A stretch of DNA of 64,000 nt from UBA4615 sp035628395. GTDB lineage: Bacteria > Pseudomonadota > Gammaproteobacteria > Burkholderiales > Burkholderiaceae_E. Below the pieces are notes generated by a model. The model ran no database searches. It was given only the letters and a program-made list of their open reading frames with translations, and had not been told where the DNA came from. This document shows, piece after piece, positions 43,218 to 53,275 of this stretch. The position numbers were made by a program, and so were the translations under genes. The stretch covers positions 6,152 through 70,151 of the forward strand of contig DASPJX010000272.1 in assembly GCA_035628395.1 (NCBI GenBank), in the 5' to 3' direction. Every line of letters begins with the position of its first letter. The stretch's first letter is position 1.

Positions 43218-44120
43218 CGGGCCGCCGGCGCGCTCGCGCGTCGCCGCCGCGAGCGCGTCGATCGCCACCCGCACGCGCGCGGGCAGCAGCCGACCCGACG
43301 GCACCACCGCGCTGATCGGCATCGGCGCCGGGCGGAACGGGGCGAGCACCTCGACGAGCGAGCCGTCCGCGAGCTCGCCCGTCGCCATGTAGTCGGGCAC
43401 CTGGCACAGCCCGGCGCCGAGCCGGGCGGCGCTGACCAGCCCCTCGCCGTCGTTCACGTGCACGCGGGCGGGCGGCGGCATCTCGAGCGCGCGGCCGCGA
43501 TGCCGGAACTGCCACGGGCGCTCGCGGCCGCTGCTCGGCATGCGGAACGCGAGCGCCACGTGCGAGGCGAGGTCCTCGATGCGACGCGGCGTGCCGCGCT
43601 CGGCGAGGTAGTCGGGGCTCGCGAGCACGATCAGCTGCTGGCTGTCGATGCGGCGCGCCACCAGCGACGAGTCGCCGAGGTCGCCGACGCGCACCGCGAG
43701 GTCGATCCGGTCCTTGACGAGATCGGCGTAGGCGTCCTGCAGCCGGACCTCGAGCCGCAGGCCCGGATACCGGCGGACCAGGCCCGCGAGCACCGGCATC
43801 ACGACGGACTTGCCGTACGTGATCGGCAGGTCCACGCGCAGCGTGCCGGCCGGCTCGGTGCGCGCGCCGGACGCCTCGGCCTGCAGCGACTCCAGTTCCT
43901 CGAGCACGCGCTGGCAGCGCAGGAACAGGCGCTCGCCGTCGGGCGTGAGGCTCACCTGCCGCGTGGTGCGATGGAAGAGCTTCACGCCGAGCGCCCGCTC
44001 GAGTCGAGCGACCGACTTGGCGAGCGTGGACGGGGTGCCGCCGACGCGCCGCGCGGCGGCCGCGAAGCCGCCGTGACGCGCGGTCTCGGCGAACGCCAGC
44101 AGTTGCGGCAGGCTGTCCAT
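43149..44120 (-). CDS. LysR family transcriptional regulator
   Basis: A 323-residue LysR protein of the CrgA/DhcR type: LLAFAETARHGGFAAAARRVGGTPSTLAKSVARLERALGVKLFHRTTRQVSLTPDGE, then a co-inducer domain ending near residue 295. The C-terminal ~30 residues (ERAGGPSPRRPVRAGRGARAGG) are low-complexity and lie in the overlap with the hydrolase gene, so the stop may have drifted. It is divergent from the cupin gene, which it probably regulates; AGGACATTCCGTCCT at 44137-44151 is a candidate site. Confidence 0.87.
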   Translation of the reverse strand: MDSLPQLLAFAETARHGGFAAAARRVGGTPSTLAKSVARLERALGVKLFHRTTRQVSLTPDGERLFLRCQRVLEELESLQAEASGARTEPAGTLRVDLPITYGKSVVMPVLAGLVRRYPGLRLEVRLQDAYADLVKDRIDLAVRVGDLGDSSLVARRIDSQQLIVLASPDYLAERGTPRRIEDLASHVALAFRMPSSGRERPWQFRHRGRALEMPPPARVHVNDGEGLVSAARLGAGLCQVPDYMATGELADGSLVEVLAPFRPAPMPISAVVPSGRLLPARVRVAIDALAAATRERAGGPSPRRPVRAGRGARAGGVGAAGR

Positions 44121-44136
44121 CCGCTTCGCCTCGTTC

Positions 44137-44151
44137 AGGACATTCCGTCCT
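44137..44151. promoter_or_regulatory. Candidate LysR palindrome between lysR and cupin genes
   Basis: AGGACATTCCGTCCT is a perfect 5-5-5 inverted repeat, 17 bases upstream of the lysR start codon in the 153-bp divergent region. Role inferred from position only. Confidence 0.4.
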
Positions 44152-44273
44152 CGATGTTACGACGTTCGCGCATCTTCCGTCTCGACTCGGACGCGCCGAA
44201 GATCCACGTCGTCCGAGGCGCCGCGGACGCCGACCGAACCCACCGACCGACCGACCGACACCCGGAGAGAACC

Positions 44274-44651
44274 ATGACCGTGATCCGACAGACCCGCCCC
44301 GAGCCGATGCCGATCCCCGGCGTCTCCCACGCCACCTGGGCCGGTGCGGCCGAGGGCCTGACCCAGATCTCGCTGTGGCGCCAGACGCTCGCGGCGGGCG
44401 CCGCGACGCCGCCCCATGCGCACGACTGCGACGAGGTGGTGCTCTGCATGGCGGGCCGGGGCGAGGTGCACGTGGACGGCGCGGTGCACCGCTTCGGGCC
44501 CGACTCCACCGTCGTGCTGCCCAAGGGGGGCACCCACCAGATCTTCAACGTGGGCGACGAGCCGATGGAGCTCCTCGGCGTGTTCGGCGCGACGCCGGTG
44601 GGCACGACGCTGCCCGACGGCGCGGCGCTGCCGCTGCCCTGGCGGACCTGA
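44274..44651 (+). CDS. Cupin domain protein
   Basis: A 125-residue single cupin. Motif 1 is PHAHDCDEVVLCMAGRGEVHVDG (two His plus Glu as metal ligands); motif 2 is STVVLPKGGTHQIFNVGD with the third His. Enzymatic or sensory roles are both common. GGAGAGAACC precedes the ATG. The leader contains four tandem CCGA units (around 44242-44258). It is probably the target of the divergent LysR regulator. Confidence 0.87.
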   Translation: MTVIRQTRPEPMPIPGVSHATWAGAAEGLTQISLWRQTLAAGAATPPHAHDCDEVVLCMAGRGEVHVDGAVHRFGPDSTVVLPKGGTHQIFNVGDEPMELLGVFGATPVGTTLPDGAALPLPWRT

Positions 44652-44786
44652 GGCTCCGCTCGCCCGGCGGCCGCCCATCCTCCGCTCACCCGGCTGCCGC
44701 TCGCCCGCCCTCGCGGCGGCCGCCGGCCCGCTCCCCTCCCCCGGCGGCCGCGCGTCCCCGCGACGCGCGGCCGGGCGCACGGCCGG

Positions 44787-45527
44787 TCAGCCGCGCGAGC
44801 GGCCCGACAGCCAGCGCGCCCAGGCGCCGAAGCCCTCGGCCGCGGCCTTCGCGCTCGCCTCGCGCCAGTCGTAGGCGACGCGGCGCAGCGTCACCGACAC
44901 CTCGCCGGGCGTCACGTCGACGATCGCGTACTGCGCGTGCGGGCTGCCCGACTGGACGAACGCCTGCGTGCCGTTCAGCGGCTCCTCGTACGCGGGCAGC
45001 CCGACGCTGCCGTCGTTGACGACCAGCGTGCCGTCCGAGAGCTCGACGACGCGCGGCGTGTGCGAGTGCCCGCAGACCATCACCCGCGCGCGCACGCCGC
45101 CGAGGTCGCGCTCGACGTCGGCGACCGGGCGCAGCCTCGGATCGCCCGAGGGCGCCTCCTCGAGCAGGTAGAAGTCCTCGTGGTGCGGCGCGCCGTGGAA
45201 CAGCAGCACCTCGTCGCCGACCGCGCGCGTCCTCGGCCAGCCGCGGATCCAGTCGAGCGTCGCCGCGTCGAGCTCGGCGAGCGCGAAGCGGTCGGCGCGG
45301 CCCGGGGCGTAGGTGCCCGGGTCGACGAGCGAGACGTCGTGGTTGCCGCGCACGTGGATCGCGTCGAGCCCGCGCAGGATCTCCGCCGTCTCGCGCGGCC
45401 ACAGCGGACCGGAGAACGCGTCGCCGATCTGGCACAGGACGTCGAAGCCCTGTCGCCGGGCGTCGGCGAGCACCGCGCGCAGCGCGTGCGCGTTGCCGTG
45501 GATGTCGCTGATCGCGGCGATGCGCAT
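44787..45527 (-). CDS. Metallophosphoesterase family protein (YfcE/diadenosine-phosphatase-like)
   Basis: A 246-residue calcineurin-like phosphoesterase starting RIAAISDIHGNAHALRAVL (D8, H10), with QIGDAFSGP, RGNHDVSL, FHGAPH and VCGHSHTPRV, so all metal motifs are present. The VVNDGSVGLP segment is typical of the YfcE/MJ0936-like group of cytosolic phosphodiesterases. GGGAGG precedes the ATG. Same strand as the upstream transaminase, 89 bp away; co-transcription possible. Confidence 0.87.
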   Translation of the reverse strand: MRIAAISDIHGNAHALRAVLADARRQGFDVLCQIGDAFSGPLWPRETAEILRGLDAIHVRGNHDVSLVDPGTYAPGRADRFALAELDAATLDWIRGWPRTRAVGDEVLLFHGAPHHEDFYLLEEAPSGDPRLRPVADVERDLGGVRARVMVCGHSHTPRVVELSDGTLVVNDGSVGLPAYEEPLNGTQAFVQSGSPHAQYAIVDVTPGEVSVTLRRVAYDWREASAKAAAEGFGAWARWLSGRSRG

Positions 45528-45616
45528 TCGGGCCTCCCGACGCGACGCCGGCCGCGCGTGGCGGCCGGCGGGGGCGTCCGTGGTCGCGCGGCGGCGCGAG
45601 GCCGCCGCGCGGTCGG

Positions 45617-46971
<1,355 letters not shown>

Positions 46972-46975
<4 letters not shown>

Positions 46976-48444
46976 GCGGGATCCTCCTCGGGGGTGGCGC
47001 CGCTGCGGTCGAGCGCGTCGATCTCCGGGCGAAGCCGATATAGGAGCACGAGACCGGGCAGCGCCGCAACGATCGTGGTCAGGAAGAAGGTCGGCCAGCC
47101 GAACGCCTCGACCATCACGCCCGAGGCCGGCCCGACGTAGACCCGCCCGATCGCGGCGAGCGCCGACAGCAGCGCGTACTGCGCGGCCGTGAAGCGCCGG
47201 TCGGTCAGCGCCATCAGGAACGCGACGAACGCGGCCGTGCCGAGCCCGCCGCACAGGTTCTCGACCCCGATCGCCGCGGCCATCAGCGCGTGGTCCTTCG
47301 GCGAGATGGCGATCAGCCAGTAGCCGAAGTTCGAGACCGCCTGCAGCAGGCCGAACCACAGCAGCGCGCGCCACAGGCTCAGCTTCGCGAGCAGCGCGCC
47401 GCCGGCCAGCGCGCCGACGATCGTCGCGGCGAGCCCGAGCACCTTGTTGACCGCGCCCACCTCGGTCGCGGTGAAGCCCGCGCCGCGGATCAGGAACGCG
47501 GTCGACAGGCTGCCCGCGAACGCGTCGCCGAGCTTGTAGAGCACGATCAGCGCGAGCAGCGCGACCGCGCCGCGGCGCTGGAAGAACGCGTCCCAGGGCT
47601 CGACGAACGACGGGAAGCCGGCGCGCCGCGCCGCCCACAGCGCCGCCGAGAACGCGACCAGCAGCGTGACGGTGTCGGCCGCGAGCTTCGCGAATCGGTC
47701 GGGCTTCGCGGGCAGCAGCGCGCCGAACGTCCGGTCGAGCACGAACCACGCGACGGCACCGGCCGCCACCATCGCGACGAAGCCCCGCCACTCGCGCCGG
47801 GCGTCGCTGCGCAGCCGCAGCGCGTCGACCCCGGTGCGCGGCGCGAGCAGCGTGATCCCGGCCATCGCGACGAACAGCGCGCCCATCAGCCGGAACGTCG
47901 CCGGCCAGCCGAGCCACTGGTCGGCGAGGATCAGCGCGAGCCCGCCGGAGACCAGCATCGCGAGCCGGTAGCCGAGGACCGACACCGCGGCGCCCGCGCC
48001 GCGCTCGCGCGGCTCGAGCAGGTCGGCCCGGTACGCGTCGAAGACCACGTCCTGGGACGCCGACAGGAACGCGATCGCGACCGCGAGCCCCGCGACGACG
48101 CCGATCGCGTCCTTCGGGTCGAACGAGGCCATCGCCCAGCAGGCGGCCGCGAGCAGCAGCTGCGTGACCAGCAGCCACGCCCGGCGGCGGCCGAGCCACG
48201 GCGGCTCGAAGCGGTCGAGCAGCGGCGCCCAGACGAACTTGAAGGTGTACGGCAGCCCGGCGAGCGCGAAGAAGCCGATCGTCCGGATGTCGATGCCCTC
48301 GACCGTCAGCCACGCCTGCAGCGTGCCCGACGACAGCGCCAGCGGCAGCCCGCTCGCGAACCCCAGGCCGAGCATCGCGGCGATGCGGCGGGAGACGAAG
48401 ACCTGGGCGATCGCGGGAAGGGCGGCGGAGCGGTCGGCGGACAT
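46972..48444 (-). CDS. AmpG-like MFS permease
   Basis: A 490-residue membrane protein with twelve or more hydrophobic segments. Matches AmpG family permeases: MLGLGFASGLPLALSSGTLQAWLTVEGIDIRTIGFFALAGLPYTFKFVWAPLLDRF, SASQDVVFDAYRADLL, and IGVENLCGGLGTAAFVAFLMALTDRRFTAAQYALLSALAAIGR. AmpG imports anhydro-muropeptides for cell-wall recycling. Here it is coupled by a 4-base overlap to the omega-transaminase, an unusual partner for a muropeptide importer. Confidence 0.88.
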
Positions 48445-48682
48445 GGAGGGCGGCGAGGGCGAGGCAGTGTAGCAGCGGGCCCGCGGCGTCCGACGGGGTC
48501 CGTCGCGCCGCCGGAGCGGGCCGGCCGCGTCGCCCGAGTCCGTCGCGCCGGAGCGAGCCCGCGGCGACGCGGGCCATGGTTCGGCGCGATCTCCGGGCGG
48601 ACCCGTCGCGTCCGCCGGAACGCGCCGAAGACCCGCACCGGGCGCTCGACGTTCGGGAACGCGCATTGCTAACCTCGGCACC
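48445..48682. other. Divergent 238-bp region between ampG-like and M48 protease genes
   Basis: Contains an imperfect direct repeat, TCCGTCGCGCCGCCGGAGCGGGCC and TCCGTCGCGCCGGAGCGAGCC about 40 bases apart, plus GC-rich inverted segments. Promoters for both flanking genes must lie here; I cannot place them. Confidence 0.35.
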
Positions 48683-49642
48683 ATGGAACCCGCTCGCTTC
48701 GCTCGATCCCTCGGCGGCGCCCGGCGCGCGCTCGCCGCGACGTTCGCCGCGGCCGCGCTCGTCGGCGCGGTGCCCGACGCGTCCGCGCAGCAGGCGCCGA
48801 GCGCCGAGCAGAGGAAGCGCGAGGCGCTGTCGCAGGACGAGGGCATCGCGCCCCCGAAGCGCAGCCGCGCGGCCTCGCTGGCGTCGTCGGAGGCGCTCGA
48901 GAAGCAGGCGACCCAGCAGTACGCCCAGCTGCTGAAGGCGGCCGCGGCCCAGCGCGCGCTCGCGCCCGCCGACTACCCGCCGCTGATCCGGCTCCAGGGC
49001 ATCGCGCAGAAGCTGATCCCGTACACCCACCGCTTCAGCGACCGCGCCGACGAGTGGCGCTGGGAGGTGAACCTGATCGGCTCGAAGCAGGTCAACGCGT
49101 TCGTGATGCCGGGCGGCAAGATCGCGTTCTTCACCGGCATCATCGACCGCCTGCGCCTGACCGACGACGAGATCGCGATGATCATGGGCCACGAGATGGC
49201 GCACGCGCTGATCGAGCACGGCCGCGAGCGCGCCGGCCAGCAGCGGCTCGCGCAGATCGCGACGGTGGGCGCGACGGTGTTCTCGGCGATCCTCGGCTAC
49301 GGCGACCTCGGCGGGCAGGTCGTGGGCGGCGCGTCGCAGCTGACGCTGCTGAAGTTCAACCGCGGCGACGAGACCGAGGCCGACCTGGTCGGCATGGACA
49401 TCGCCGCGCGCGCCGGCTTCGACCCGCGCGCCGCGGTCACGCTGTGGCAGAAGATGTCGCAGCTGTCGCAGGGCCAGGGCGGGTCGCCGGAGTTCCTCTC
49501 GACCCACCCGGCGCACGGCACCCGGATCGAGACGATCCGCGCGGCGCTGCCGAAGGTGCTGCCGCTCTACGCCCGCACCAAGGGCGTCGCGCCGCAGGCG
49601 CTGCCGCCCTACGGGTCGAACTTCGGCCAGCCGGTGCGCTGA
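48683..49642 (+). CDS. M48 family metalloprotease (LoiP/YcaL-like)
   Basis: A 319-residue exported protein: signal peptide to about residue 35 (LAATFAAAALVGAVPDASAQ), then a charged linker and the M48 domain. The zinc site H170-E-M-A-H174 is followed by the third ligand in NRGDETEADLVGMDIAARAGFDP, and NAFVMPGGKIAFFTGIIDRL precedes it. The family carries out periplasmic or outer-membrane protein quality control. FLSTHPAHGTRIETI is the standard ending block. Confidence 0.9.
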   Translation: MEPARFARSLGGARRALAATFAAAALVGAVPDASAQQAPSAEQRKREALSQDEGIAPPKRSRAASLASSEALEKQATQQYAQLLKAAAAQRALAPADYPPLIRLQGIAQKLIPYTHRFSDRADEWRWEVNLIGSKQVNAFVMPGGKIAFFTGIIDRLRLTDDEIAMIMGHEMAHALIEHGRERAGQQRLAQIATVGATVFSAILGYGDLGGQVVGGASQLTLLKFNRGDETEADLVGMDIAARAGFDPRAAVTLWQKMSQLSQGQGGSPEFLSTHPAHGTRIETIRAALPKVLPLYARTKGVAPQALPPYGSNFGQPVR

Positions 49643-49684
49643 GCCGCCGCCGCCCGGGCCCGGACGGAGGCGCGGCCCGCCGCG

Positions 49685-50455
49685 TCAGACCGCGTAGTCG
49701 ATCGTCAGCGGCGCGTGGTCCGAGAAGCGCTGCGCGGTGTAGATCTCCGCGCGCTGCGCGGCGGCGGCGAGCGTCGGCGTCGCGATCTGGTAGTCGAGCC
49801 GCCAGCCGACGTTCTTCGCCCATGCCTGGCCGCGGTTGCTCCACCAGGTGTAGCGCTCGGGGTTCGGGTCGAGGCGGCGGAACACGTCGACCCAGCCGTG
49901 CTGCTCGAACAGCCGCGTGAGCCACTCGCGCTCCTCGGGCAGGAAGCCGGAGTTCTTCCGGTTGCCCTTCCAGTTGCGCAGGTCGATCTCCTTGTGGGCG
50001 ATGTTCCAGTCGCCGCACAGCACGATCTCGCGCCCGCTCGCCTTCAGCTCCAGCAGGTGCCGCTCGAAGCGCTCCATGAACCGGAACTTCGCCGCCTGGC
50101 GCTCGGGCGACGACGAGCCCGAGGGGACGTACACCGAGATCACCGTGTACGGCCCGAAGTCGGCCTCGACGTAGCGTCCCTCGGCGTCGAACTCGTCGCA
50201 GCCGAAGCCCGAGCGCACCGCCTGCGGCCGGTCGCGCGCGTAGAGGCCCACGCCGCTGTAGCCCTTCTGCCGGGCGAAGTGGAAGTGGCCGGCCGCCTCG
50301 CCGATCGCGCGCATCGTGTCGTCGAGATCGACCTCGTGCGCCTTGACCTCCTGCACGCAGATCACGTCGGCCCGCTGGGCGTGGATCCAGTCGAGGAAGC
50401 CCTTGCGGCACGCCGATCGGATGCCGTTCAGGTTGAGGGAGACGATCCGCATCAT
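49685..50455 (-). CDS. xth: Exodeoxyribonuclease III / AP endonuclease
   Basis: A 256-residue EEP-family nuclease: SLNLNGIRSACRKGFLDWI, QEVKAHEVDLD (catalytic Glu), YSGVGLYAR, GDWNIAHKEIDLRNWKGNRKNSGF (Asp-Asn pair) and RFSDHAPLTIDYAV (Asp-His). It removes damaged 3' ends and nicks at abasic sites. Two adjacent ATG codons (50455 and 50452) are possible starts. It is divergent from pyrE with only 27 bp between start codons, the conserved betaproteobacterial arrangement. Confidence 0.93.
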   Translation of the reverse strand: MMRIVSLNLNGIRSACRKGFLDWIHAQRADVICVQEVKAHEVDLDDTMRAIGEAAGHFHFARQKGYSGVGLYARDRPQAVRSGFGCDEFDAEGRYVEADFGPYTVISVYVPSGSSSPERQAAKFRFMERFERHLLELKASGREIVLCGDWNIAHKEIDLRNWKGNRKNSGFLPEEREWLTRLFEQHGWVDVFRRLDPNPERYTWWSNRGQAWAKNVGWRLDYQIATPTLAAAAQRAEIYTAQRFSDHAPLTIDYAV

Positions 50456-50482
50456 CGGGGGTTGTCGGTATAGTCGCGGGCC

Positions 50483-51160
50483 ATGGACGAGCGCCGAGAG
50501 TTTATCCGGTTCGCCTTGGCGGCCGGCGTGCTGCGATTCGGGAGTTTCCGCACCAAGGCGGGCCGCGATTCGCCGTATTTCTTCAACGCGGGCCTGTTCG
50601 ACGACGGCGCGCGCCTCGGGCGGCTGGCCGGCTTCTACGCGCGGCGGCTGCTGCGGGCCGAGCGCGAGGGCGAGGCCCGCTTCGACATGCTGTTCGGCCC
50701 CGCGTACAAGGGGATCACGCTCGCCTCGGCGACCGCGGTGGCGCTCGCCTCGAGCGGCCGCGACGTGTCCTTCGCGTTCAACCGCAAGGAGGCGAAGGAC
50801 CACGGCGAGGGCGGCACGCTGATCGGCGCGCCGCTGCGGGGACGCGTCGTCATCGTCGACGACGTGATCTCGGCGGGCACCTCGGTGCGCGAGTCGGTCG
50901 ACCTGATCCGCGCGCAGGGCGCGGAGCCCGCGGCGGTGCTGATCGCGCTCGACCGCCAGGAGCGCGGCGGCACGGCGGACGCGCCCACCGCCACCTCGGC
51001 GACGCAGGAGGTCGCGCGCCTGTACGGCATCCCGGTGCTGTCGATCGCGTCGCTCGACGACCTGCTCGGCTACCTCGAGGCCGGCGAGGGCGACGCCGGC
51101 CACGCGTCGTACCGCGACGCGATCGCCGCGTACCGCGCGCGCTACGGCACCGGCGCCTGA
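50483..51160 (+). CDS. pyrE: Orotate phosphoribosyltransferase
   Basis: A 225-residue type I phosphoribosyltransferase: FGSFRTKAGRDSPYFFNAGLF (orotate side), LFGPAYKGITLA, FAFNRKEAKDHGEGGTLIGAPL (flexible loop with catalytic Lys/His), and the PRPP motif GRVVIVDDVISAGTSVRES. It makes OMP from orotate and PRPP in pyrimidine synthesis. Length is near E. coli PyrE (213 aa). Confidence 0.95.
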   Translation: MDERREFIRFALAAGVLRFGSFRTKAGRDSPYFFNAGLFDDGARLGRLAGFYARRLLRAEREGEARFDMLFGPAYKGITLASATAVALASSGRDVSFAFNRKEAKDHGEGGTLIGAPLRGRVVIVDDVISAGTSVRESVDLIRAQGAEPAAVLIALDRQERGGTADAPTATSATQEVARLYGIPVLSIASLDDLLGYLEAGEGDAGHASYRDAIAAYRARYGTGA

Positions 51161-51179
51161 CCGGCGCGCCGGCCCGGGC

Positions 51180-51350
51180 TCAGCCCGGGCCGAACCACCA
51201 CCAGCCGGCGACGCCGGCCGCCGCGGCGACGACCGCGACGGCGACCCGGATCAGCATCGGGCGCCGGTCGGCCGACGCCGGCCGGTCGTAGACGCCGACC
51301 GAGCCCGGCGGCCGGGGCGGGCGGGAGGGAGGATCTGGCGGAGCGCTCAC
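51180..51350 (-). CDS. Small single-TM protein, 56 aa
   Basis: A short frame on the minus strand: GTG start at 51350, stop TGA at 51180-51182. The N-terminal half is Pro/Arg/Ser-rich (SAPPDPPSRPPRPPG, then SVGVYDRPASADRRPM), followed by a hydrophobic helix LIRVAVAVVAAAAGVAGWWWFGPG that runs to the end. The topology would be N-in with an aromatic belt at the C-terminus. The start lies 16 bp after the stop of the stress-type Gly-rich gene, so it may be co-transcribed. Ribosome binding site is weak (GGGGCC). No homologue recognised. Confidence 0.45.
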   Translation of the reverse strand: MSAPPDPPSRPPRPPGSVGVYDRPASADRRPMLIRVAVAVVAAAAGVAGWWWFGPG

Positions 51351-51365
51351 CGCGGCCCCGGCGCG

Positions 51366-52664
51366 TCAGCGCCCGTCGCCGTCCGAGTCGCCCGGGATGC
51401 GGCGCTCGACCGCGTCGCTCGCGCGCTGCAGGCCCTCGCGGACCGACGAGCCGGGCGAGGACTCGGTGCCGCCCGCCATCGACGAGCGGTCGACGCGCGC
51501 GTGGTCGCGGCCCCGGGTGTCGATGCCCGGCCGGTCCGACGGCGCGCCCAGGTTCGGATGCTCGGACGTCGAGCCGCCGCGGGTCGTGCCGCCGTAGCCG
51601 CCCGACAGCGTGCCGCTGCCGGCCGAGGTGCCGCTGCCGCCCGAGGTGCCGACGTCGCCGGCGGCGAGCCCGGGCCCGCCGGTCGTGCCGCCGAAGGTGC
51701 CGCCCCCGGGCGGGCCGCCGACGGTCGAGCCGCCGAGACCGGTGCCCGTGCCGAGGCCGGTGCCGGTGGTGGAGCCGCCGATCGCCGCGTCGCGGCCCGG
51801 GCCGGAGCCGACGGTCGTGCCGGCGATCGGGGTCGAGGTGCTGCCGCCGCTGCGCAGGTCGGCGCGGCCGTCCTCCTCGCGCACGACGCCGCCCGCCGTG
51901 CTGCGCCAGATCACGCGCTCGGACTCGATCCGCTCGGCGTCCCAGGGCTCGGCCGAGGCGTCGAAGCCGGTCCAGCCCGACTGCCGCCAGGCGGCGACGC
52001 GCGACTCGATGTCGACCGCGCCGTGCGCGCGCATCGTGTCGGCGACCGACTGCGCGCGGTCGTCCTCGGCACGCACGATCACCAGCGCGCCGCCGCGGCG
52101 CACCGACTCGGCGTAGTACTCGGCGTCGGTGTCCGGCACGCCGACGTGGCGCAGCCCGCCGATCAGCCCGCCGGCGACCGCGCCGATGCCGGCGCCGGTC
52201 AGCGCGGCGGCGATCGGGCCGGCCGCCACCAGCGGGCCGACGCCCGGGATCGCGAGGCCGGCGAGCCCGGCGAGCAGGCCGGCGGTGCCGCCGATCATGC
52301 CGCCGGCGACCGCGCCCTTGGCGACGCCCGAGGCCGCGCCGCCGTCGGAGGCGCCGCCCTCGGAGGTGGCGTCGGCGCTGGTGCCGGCGGTCGGCACGGC
52401 GCCGGCCATCGGCGTCATGCCGGCGGCGTGCAGGCCGGCGGCGGACGTCGTGCCGTTCGTGTCGTTCGCCCCGATGGTGCTGTCCGGGGCGGTGGTCTCG
52501 GACGCGAGGCCCGCTCGACCGACCGCTCCGCCCGCCCCGCGCCGCGACCCGTCGTGCGCGACGAGGTTGACGTCGCCCGTGGCGACGCCGCTGCGCTCGA
52601 GCGCGTCGACGACGTCGCGCGCGTGCTCGAACGAGTCGAAGGATCCGACGACGGTCTTGGCCAT
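51366..52664 (-). CDS. Gly/Ser/Thr-rich protein with N-terminal stress-protein (YflT-like) domain
   Basis: A 432-residue protein. Residues 1-40 (MAKTVVGSFDSFEHARDVVDALERSGVATGDVNLVAHD) resemble the general-stress-protein 17M/YflT domain. A glycine-zipper-like hydrophobic segment follows (VAKGAVAGGMIGGTAGLLAGLAGLAIPGVGPLVAAGPIAAALTG...), then a second alpha/beta part (YYAESVRRGGALVIVRAEDDRAQSVADTMRAHGAVDIESR). The last ~190 residues are low-complexity (GGSTTGTGLGTGTGLGG-type runs), probably disordered. Proteins with this layout are found in desiccation/stress loci of many Burkholderiales; function unknown. GGAG lies nine bases before the ATG. Confidence 0.7.
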   Translation of the reverse strand: MAKTVVGSFDSFEHARDVVDALERSGVATGDVNLVAHDGSRRGAGGAVGRAGLASETTAPDSTIGANDTNGTTSAAGLHAAGMTPMAGAVPTAGTSADATSEGGASDGGAASGVAKGAVAGGMIGGTAGLLAGLAGLAIPGVGPLVAAGPIAAALTGAGIGAVAGGLIGGLRHVGVPDTDAEYYAESVRRGGALVIVRAEDDRAQSVADTMRAHGAVDIESRVAAWRQSGWTGFDASAEPWDAERIESERVIWRSTAGGVVREEDGRADLRSGGSTSTPIAGTTVGSGPGRDAAIGGSTTGTGLGTGTGLGGSTVGGPPGGGTFGGTTGGPGLAAGDVGTSGGSGTSAGSGTLSGGYGGTTRGGSTSEHPNLGAPSDRPGIDTRGRDHARVDRSSMAGGTESSPGSSVREGLQRASDAVERRIPGDSDGDGR

Positions 52665-52788
52665 GACGCTGCTCCGGAGGGTGTGCGGGGGATGCCACCG
52701 TCCAGCAATCGCCGTGCCCCGCGGGCGCGTCGCCGGCACGCACCGCGCCCGCGGCGCGCGTGTCTCTCGGCCTCGGCGTCCCGGCGTC

Positions 52789-53271
52789 TCAGCGCGCGGC
52801 GACCGAGACCCGGATCGTCCAGCGACGCACCGGCCCGTCGGGGCCGGCGAGCGCGAGCTCGACGATGCCCTCGCCCGGCCGCGTCGCCTCGAAGGCGAAC
52901 ACCTGCCACAGCGGGGCCGGCGCGACGCGGCTCGCCGGCGCGCCGGGCGGCCAGACCGGCGCGCTCGTGCGCCCGGTCTGGCGCAGCATCGACGCGGCCT
53001 CGACGACCGCCCAGCCGGCGCCCGCGCCGCTCGGCGCGCGCAGCGCGATCGCGATCGTCTCGCCGGGGGCGAGCTCGTAGCGCCGGCCGTCGTCCTCGAG
53101 GCCGGCGCGGATCGCGATCCAGTCGGGCACCGGCGCCGGCAGCTCGGCCACCGACGGCGAGTCGAGCGACAGCGGCGCCGTGCAGCCGGCAGCGCCGAGC
53201 GTGCCGAGCGCGGCGAGCGCGGCCGCGGCGCCCAGCGCGCGGCGACGGGTCGGACGGAGGCGCGCGACCAT
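52789..53271 (-). CDS. Lipoprotein with chagasin-like (I42) inhibitor domain
   Basis: A 160-residue predicted lipoprotein: Arg-rich start, hydrophobic stretch and lipobox L-G-A-A-G-C30. The mature domain has LAPGETIAIALRAPSGAGAGWAVVEA, WQVFAFEATRPGEGIVELALA and PVRRWTIRVSV. The positions of the G-x-G-W, E-G-x-x-x-L and R-x-W-x-x-x-V motifs mirror chagasin (cysteine protease inhibitor I42), though the canonical N-P-T-T-G loop is altered. It lies four bases downstream of the gatB stop side, upstream-coupled on the same strand, so it may be read from the gat operon. Confidence 0.62.
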   Translation of the reverse strand: MVARLRPTRRRALGAAAALAALGTLGAAGCTAPLSLDSPSVAELPAPVPDWIAIRAGLEDDGRRYELAPGETIAIALRAPSGAGAGWAVVEAASMLRQTGRTSAPVWPPGAPASRVAPAPLWQVFAFEATRPGEGIVELALAGPDGPVRRWTIRVSVAAR

Positions 53272-53275
53272 CGCG

